DNA from: Dromiciops gliroides
Lineage: Eukaryota; Chordata; Mammalia; Microbiotheria; Microbiotheriidae
NCBI RefSeq assembly: GCF_019393635.1
Contig: NC_057863.1
Coordinates: forward strand, 642,851,306-642,915,305
Length of the DNA: 64,000 bases
Reading direction: 5' to 3'
A program made the position numbers and the translations under genes. Under the pieces are notes generated by a model. It saw nothing but the letters and a program-made list of their open reading frames with translations. It had not been told where the DNA came from and did not search any database. Below, piece after piece: positions 59,439 through 64,000 of the stretch (position 1 is the stretch's first letter; each line of letters opens with the position of its first letter).

Positions 59439-61080
59439 CAGGCTGGCAAGATGCGGGCATGTGTGCAGGCTGCAGGGAAGGAGCCAGCAGAGAGGGAGAG
59501 GAGGGGTGCCAAGGAGCAGAATGGACATGAATGTGGGTTCCATCTGCTGGAGAAGATGAGAGCATGGCATGCAGGGTGAGACAGGAAAGTGGCCGCCCCA
59601 TTCAGCAGTGAGGCCCAGGGCAGGCAGCCGGGCAGAGGCTGGAGAGCCATGTTGGTGATGGGACCAGGGCCCAAGGGGCTGGAGAGCAGAGACCAGGGTG
59701 GAGTGCAATCACTTCCTCAAAGGGTCAAGATGGGGAGAGAAGGAGGAGAGACCGGCCAGTGGGGGGGGGGGGGAGAGAAGAACACGGCCTGGGACAGAAC
59801 CAAGGGGCCCCAGGGAGTCGTTCTGGGGCCTGGAAGCGCAGACAGGTCAGGGGATTTCTGAGCGTGAACAGAGAGGGTGAGGGCCACCATCATCCCGGAG
59901 CAAGGCTGCCTCTGTGTGGGGCTGAGGGGGAGGGCACGGAGAGTGAGAAGTAGGAGACAGAGGAGGCTCGGGCCTCTGAGGGAGGAGCCACGCGTATGTG
60001 GAAGTGCCTATTCTGTGGACCGGAGCCAGGACAGAGAGAAACCTGGGAAGGTGGGCCCCCATTTCTGGGGGACAACATCACTGCAGCAGGGTGAGGTGGA
60101 ACATGGGGAGGGGATGTCTGGGGAGGGAGGCCAGGCAGTGCTGCTCCCCAAGCCTTCCCTATGGGATGAAGCCCAAAGTCACCCTGTCGGCATGCCCTGG
60201 CCTGAAGAATTCTCCCAAGAGATTCTTTCTAGCTCGGAACCGAGAACCCCTCCTGGGCTGGGGGGGACGACTAAGGCCCCTCTCTCTAAGCCTAATTAAC
60301 GCGGGCTCCAAATAGCAGCCACCAGAGGGGCCCTGTGTGCCCTGTGGAGTTCAGACAGGGCAGAGAAGGGGAGCTGGGAGCTCAGGCAACACATGTGGTC
60401 AGGGCTGACTCGGCAAGAACACACAGCAGCCTCTTGGGGGAACCGAGTCCCATTCCAGAGGTGCTGGCCATTGGCGAATGCCTCCCCCACCCAGCTTCTA
60501 GCAGCATGAAGGGATGTCAGGCTCCTGAGTGCCGGAGAAGGGCAGGAAATGGAAGATGGCCGAGGAGCAGTGAGTAGTCAGGGGTGTAGGGCCCAGCCCC
60601 CTCATCTTCGGGCCCCACAGAGCTCTACAATCAGAGGCCCTCTGAACACATGCCCTTCCTCCACAAATGCGGACTCCCATCCAGCATGTGAAGCTCCAGA
60701 TAGCTCTGCCTCTTGGGACTGGGGCGAAGCTGGACAGGATGACCTCACAGGACCCTTCGAACCCAAGGCTGATGACTCCACCAGCCTCCCTTGGTGGGAC
60801 ATCTACACTTCTCAAACTCCTCCGGTATTTTCACTGCCTAGCGAAAGTTTCCCCAACAGGACCCTCCAACCTCCCAGGCCACAGCTCAGCTCAAGAGCTT
60901 CCACAGGGCCCAGCCTGAACCCCCCCCCCCACCCAGGGGCTGGGGTGGGAGCAGGCAAGAAAGGAAGTTCAGGAAGTGCCTGCTGTTTGCCAGGTCCTGG
61001 GCACAGCACTGGGCTTCACTTACCCCGAGAGGGTGCGAAGTGCTCTTATGCTCTTGATTTTACTAATGAAGAAATCTCAC
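59439..61080. other. Probable PAK4 5' intron, repeat-poor
   Basis: The first about 450 bases may continue the split L2-like element. G14 run near 59760. No coding sequence recognised. Confidence 0.3.
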
Positions 61081-61170
61081 CAAGGTGAAGTGACTTGCCT
61101 AGGGTGACACAGCTAGTAAGTATCTGAGGCTAGATTTGAACTCAGGTTTTCCTGACTCCAGGTCCATCCC
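61080..61170 (-). repeat. Partial RTE/MAR1-type SINE
   Basis: GAAGTGACTTGCCTAGGGTGAC ... TTTGAACTCAGGTTTTCCTG without head or tail. Confidence 0.65.
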
Positions 61171-61454
61171 CATGTAAATTCCTTTGTGTCTATTGGTTCT
61201 CATCTGTGTTTCCTCCCCAGAGAATTGAACTTGTTAATGGGGGGAGGTTGAGGGGTGGGGCAGGAGAGAAACAAAGGAGGGGGGGCAGCAGAGAGGGAAG
61301 TAAGCGATAGGAGGAGACAAAGAGAGAAGAGGGAGAAGAACAGGGGGAGCTGGTGGAAGCTGAGCCCAGTCTCTGGCTATAAATGAGACCTGTGGCCCTG
61401 CGCCAGCCACATCAATGACTGGGACTTGTTTCTCCTCTCTAAGGCAGTACCAAC

Positions 61455-61545
61455 AAGTCAATCCAATGTGCATTTATTAAGCCCCTACTATTAACCAGGC
61501 ACTGTGTCTTTAAGCCCTGGGGAGGGGAAGTGACAACAAATGAGT
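61455..61545 (+). repeat. L2-like LINE fragment
   Basis: GCATTTATTAAGCCCCTACT ... CCAGGCACTGTG...AAGCCCTGGGG. Confidence 0.55.
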
Positions 61546-62640
61546 ATTAATTAATTTGAAGTACAGTCTCTCCTCAGAGGGAGGAACAAGGTGCACCCCC
61601 CCCCCCCCCCCCGAGATTGTCCTCGGCTGGGCAGCAGCAGGGCCCAAGTCACTGAGCAGAGCGCAGGAGAGGAGACTGCCCGAGCTAGTTCTCAGGGACC
61701 TCTCCTAGAGGCCCAAGGAAGCCCCCAGGAAGAAGCAGGGCTGCTTGATGCAGCAGCCGTCTGAGCGGGGGCTGAAGACAGGCTGGGGGCGGGGACAGCA
61801 AGAGGGCCTGGGCCTGCGTGTGGAAGGGGGGCCAGATGCTCTGGGGAGAGGGGCAGTGAAGAAGGCCCGGAATCTGGTGCTTGGAAGGATGGAGGCAGGA
61901 GGAAGGAAGATGTGAAGGAGAAGGCAGCAGCCCATGTCTGGAGGTGCCCATGGGACAGCCAGTCAGAGAGATCCAACAGGCCCTGGGTGATGTGGGGCTG
62001 GAGCTGGGGGAGGGGGCTGGAGCTGGGGGGAAGGGGCTGGGGGTGGGGGAGGGGGCTGGCTACAGAGCTGTGGGACTCACCTGCAAATCCCAACAGGGAT
62101 AACTAGGGCTAGTGACAGAGCATTTTAATGTCTCACAAGGTACTTATCTCCTTTGAGCCTCACTGCCAGCAGGGGAGGTAGGGATGAGAATGATCCTATT
62201 TTAAAGAGGAAGAGTCTGAGGCTGAGCCTGGGAGAGGGAAGATCCTGCTATTCTCCGGGAGGCTGCTGGAGTGGGGAGCAGGAGGGAGGACAAAGCCGGG
62301 CCCTGGGAGAGATGGAGCTAAGAACCGTGTGGCTTCTTCCTTTGGGCGGCCAGGGGGCTGGTTGGGCCCTCCGATTTGGGCCGGGGTCAGTGAAGGTATG
62401 TCAGGAATGGAGAGAGCACTGGTACGGGCATCTCAGGCTCCACCCAGGCCAGCCCCTCCACTGGGAGATGGCTCCCCTGGCCTGGCCTGGCCCAGCCCAG
62501 TGGGGAAGCCCTCGCTCCTGGCTCCCAGCTTCCCGGCCCAGGATGCCACCTCAGCAGCTAACAGGATGATGGGAACACCAGATGCAGCCCATCTCCTGCT
62601 AGGTGGAAAGCCCCTGAACTAAGGACAGGCCATTTTTGTC
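61546..62640. other. GC-rich intronic DNA
   Basis: C16 run at about 61597-61612; GGGCTGG(A/G)G(C/G)TGGGGGA words repeated 61990-62060. No gene seen. Confidence 0.35.
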
Positions 62641-62780
62641 AGCCAAGTTACTTTATTCTTGGGTAGGGAATTCCCGTTTGTTGCTAATTAAACTACAAGT
62701 TGATTAGCTGAGGAAAACCTTTAATTAGCCCTTGACATAATTCAGGGAAATTATAGCCTCTTCTCCTCTCCCCTCTCCCC
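62641..62780. promoter_or_regulatory. AT-rich island with homeodomain-type sites
   Basis: In a GC-rich setting this block holds GCTAATTAAAC, TTGATTAGC and TTTAATTAGCCC within about 60 bases. Enhancer role is a guess. Confidence 0.25.
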
Positions 62781-64000
62781 CATCAGAGCTTACTTCTTAC
62801 TGGCTGGAGAGAATCCATGCCCAGCCCTTTCTAAGGGGCTCTGAGAGGCTCCCCGGGAACCTTCCTGCAGGGGGACCCTCTGAGGCCATCAATACCTCCA
62901 GCTTCTACGTGGGGGGTTTAGGAACGCTTCCCAGAGATCTTAACATGTAAAGCAGGGCCCTGTCCTCAAGAGAGGACGGATGCAGGGACGCACACACGAA
63001 CATCCACGTGTTGGAGAAGCCCACGGTTCACCTTCCTCACCAAAGGCTCCCAGCACACCCACTACCCAGGACTCCTCACCGTTCAAGTCAAGCCTAACCA
63101 GGTTCACTGCCATGATCTGGTCTGAACGCTTCTCTGCAAACTTATCTCCCCCATTCCTCCTACATGCACTTTCCATTCCACGGGAACCCAGCCAGGGCTG
63201 GTAGCTGCTGACTGTCCCTCCATTCCCATGGCCACCACTGGTGTGGCAAAAGTCGGCAGCTTGGGCTCTATGGGCAGCCCAGGAGCCACAGGCTGGGGCC
63301 TCCATTGGCTCCAGTTCAGAGTCATTTCTTGGCAACCTCAGCCAAGCCCGGCTAACAAGAAAAGGCTCCCTGGGGAGAGTCACTGAGGAGATGAGCAGGA
63401 GGGCCAGGGACTGGCTGGGAGGACTGGGCGGTGAGGGGCACAAGAACCTTGTAATTCCAGAGCATTCAGGCCAAGCTCTTAGCTTCCCTCACGATAAACA
63501 ACAATGCTGGGAAATACTCCATGGGGACAGAAGGATCTCACTTTACAGAGGAAGAAGCTGAGGTATGGGGCCCGGCTGGCCTGTCCCAAGGGCTTGGGGC
63601 ACTGAGGGGCCCGGCAGACCCAGCTCTACTCCTCCCGCTCCCCCAGCAAGTGATGTGGGGCTGGGGAAGGAGAGGAAGCCCAGGTGACCCAAGACATAAC
63701 CAATCCTGCTTCATGAAGCAGCAGATTCCCGGCTGGGAGAAGGAAGAGGAGAAAGGAGCTGGCCCGGGCACCCAGAGTTCCTGCAGAGGTAAGCTGAGAC
63801 GGGGCTGGGCGCTACATACTGGAGGCCTAAGGCTCATAGGTACCCATTTTTTTCCATGGGCAACTTAGGAAGGCAGGGTGGATGAGGTGGTGGGAATATC
63901 GAATGATGAAAAACACCCCCGCTGCATGGCAGGGAAAAGGGGAGGTCCCTGGGGTCCGAATACCAGGGCAGACAGGCCCTGGCCTGGCCAGGACGCTCCC
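62781..64000. other. Right edge, no gene seen
   Basis: GC-rich, no recognised repeat or coding family. Confidence 0.35.

Overview
This is mammalian genomic DNA, almost certainly from a marsupial. The main evidence is about 38 copies of a tRNA-derived SINE that begins GGGGCAGCTAGGTGGCGCAGTGG and ends in an A-rich tail (WSINE1-type in my reading). Marsupial-style LINE-1, half-L1, L2 and CR1/L3 fragments and RTE-tailed SINEs accompany it. The species cannot be fixed by eye.

Layout. Bases 1 to about 28,900 are a gene-free, repeat-packed flank of nested SINEs, L1, HAL1-like, L2 and CR1 fragments, microsatellites and a few LTR-like fossils. Bases 28,860-30,700 form a long polypurine tract. Four protein-coding genes follow. 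(1) A complete five-exon type III interferon gene (IFN-lambda, + strand, 30,993-32,422) has an IRF-element array upstream and an AU-rich 3' UTR. (2) A 1.9-kb GT-rich minisatellite is followed by single-exon SYCN (syncollin, + strand, 34,990-35,400). (3) NCCRP1 (- strand, six coding exons, 42,470 down to 37,493) carries a 1.4-kb GAGACA-type tract in intron 1. (4) PAK4 (- strand, eight coding exons, 51,267 down to 46,640) gives a 614-residue kinase with all catalytic motifs. Bases 51,307-64,000 lie upstream of the PAK4 start codon, probably its 5' intron(s); I see no coding sequence there.

The order and relative orientation IFNL-SYCN-NCCRP1-PAK4 is the mirror image of human 19q13.2 (PAK4-NCCRP1-SYCN-IFNL3), so this is conserved synteny. 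The four genes do not form one pathway: an antiviral cytokine, a zymogen-granule protein, an FBA-domain protein and a Rho-GTPase effector kinase share the neighbourhood. I saw only one IFN-lambda gene in the window. I did not find an unambiguous new biological system. The most interesting structures are around the IFN-lambda gene: the IRF array, an overlapping upstream ORF, the polypurine flank, and a stop-free higher-order repeat directly after its poly(A) signal.
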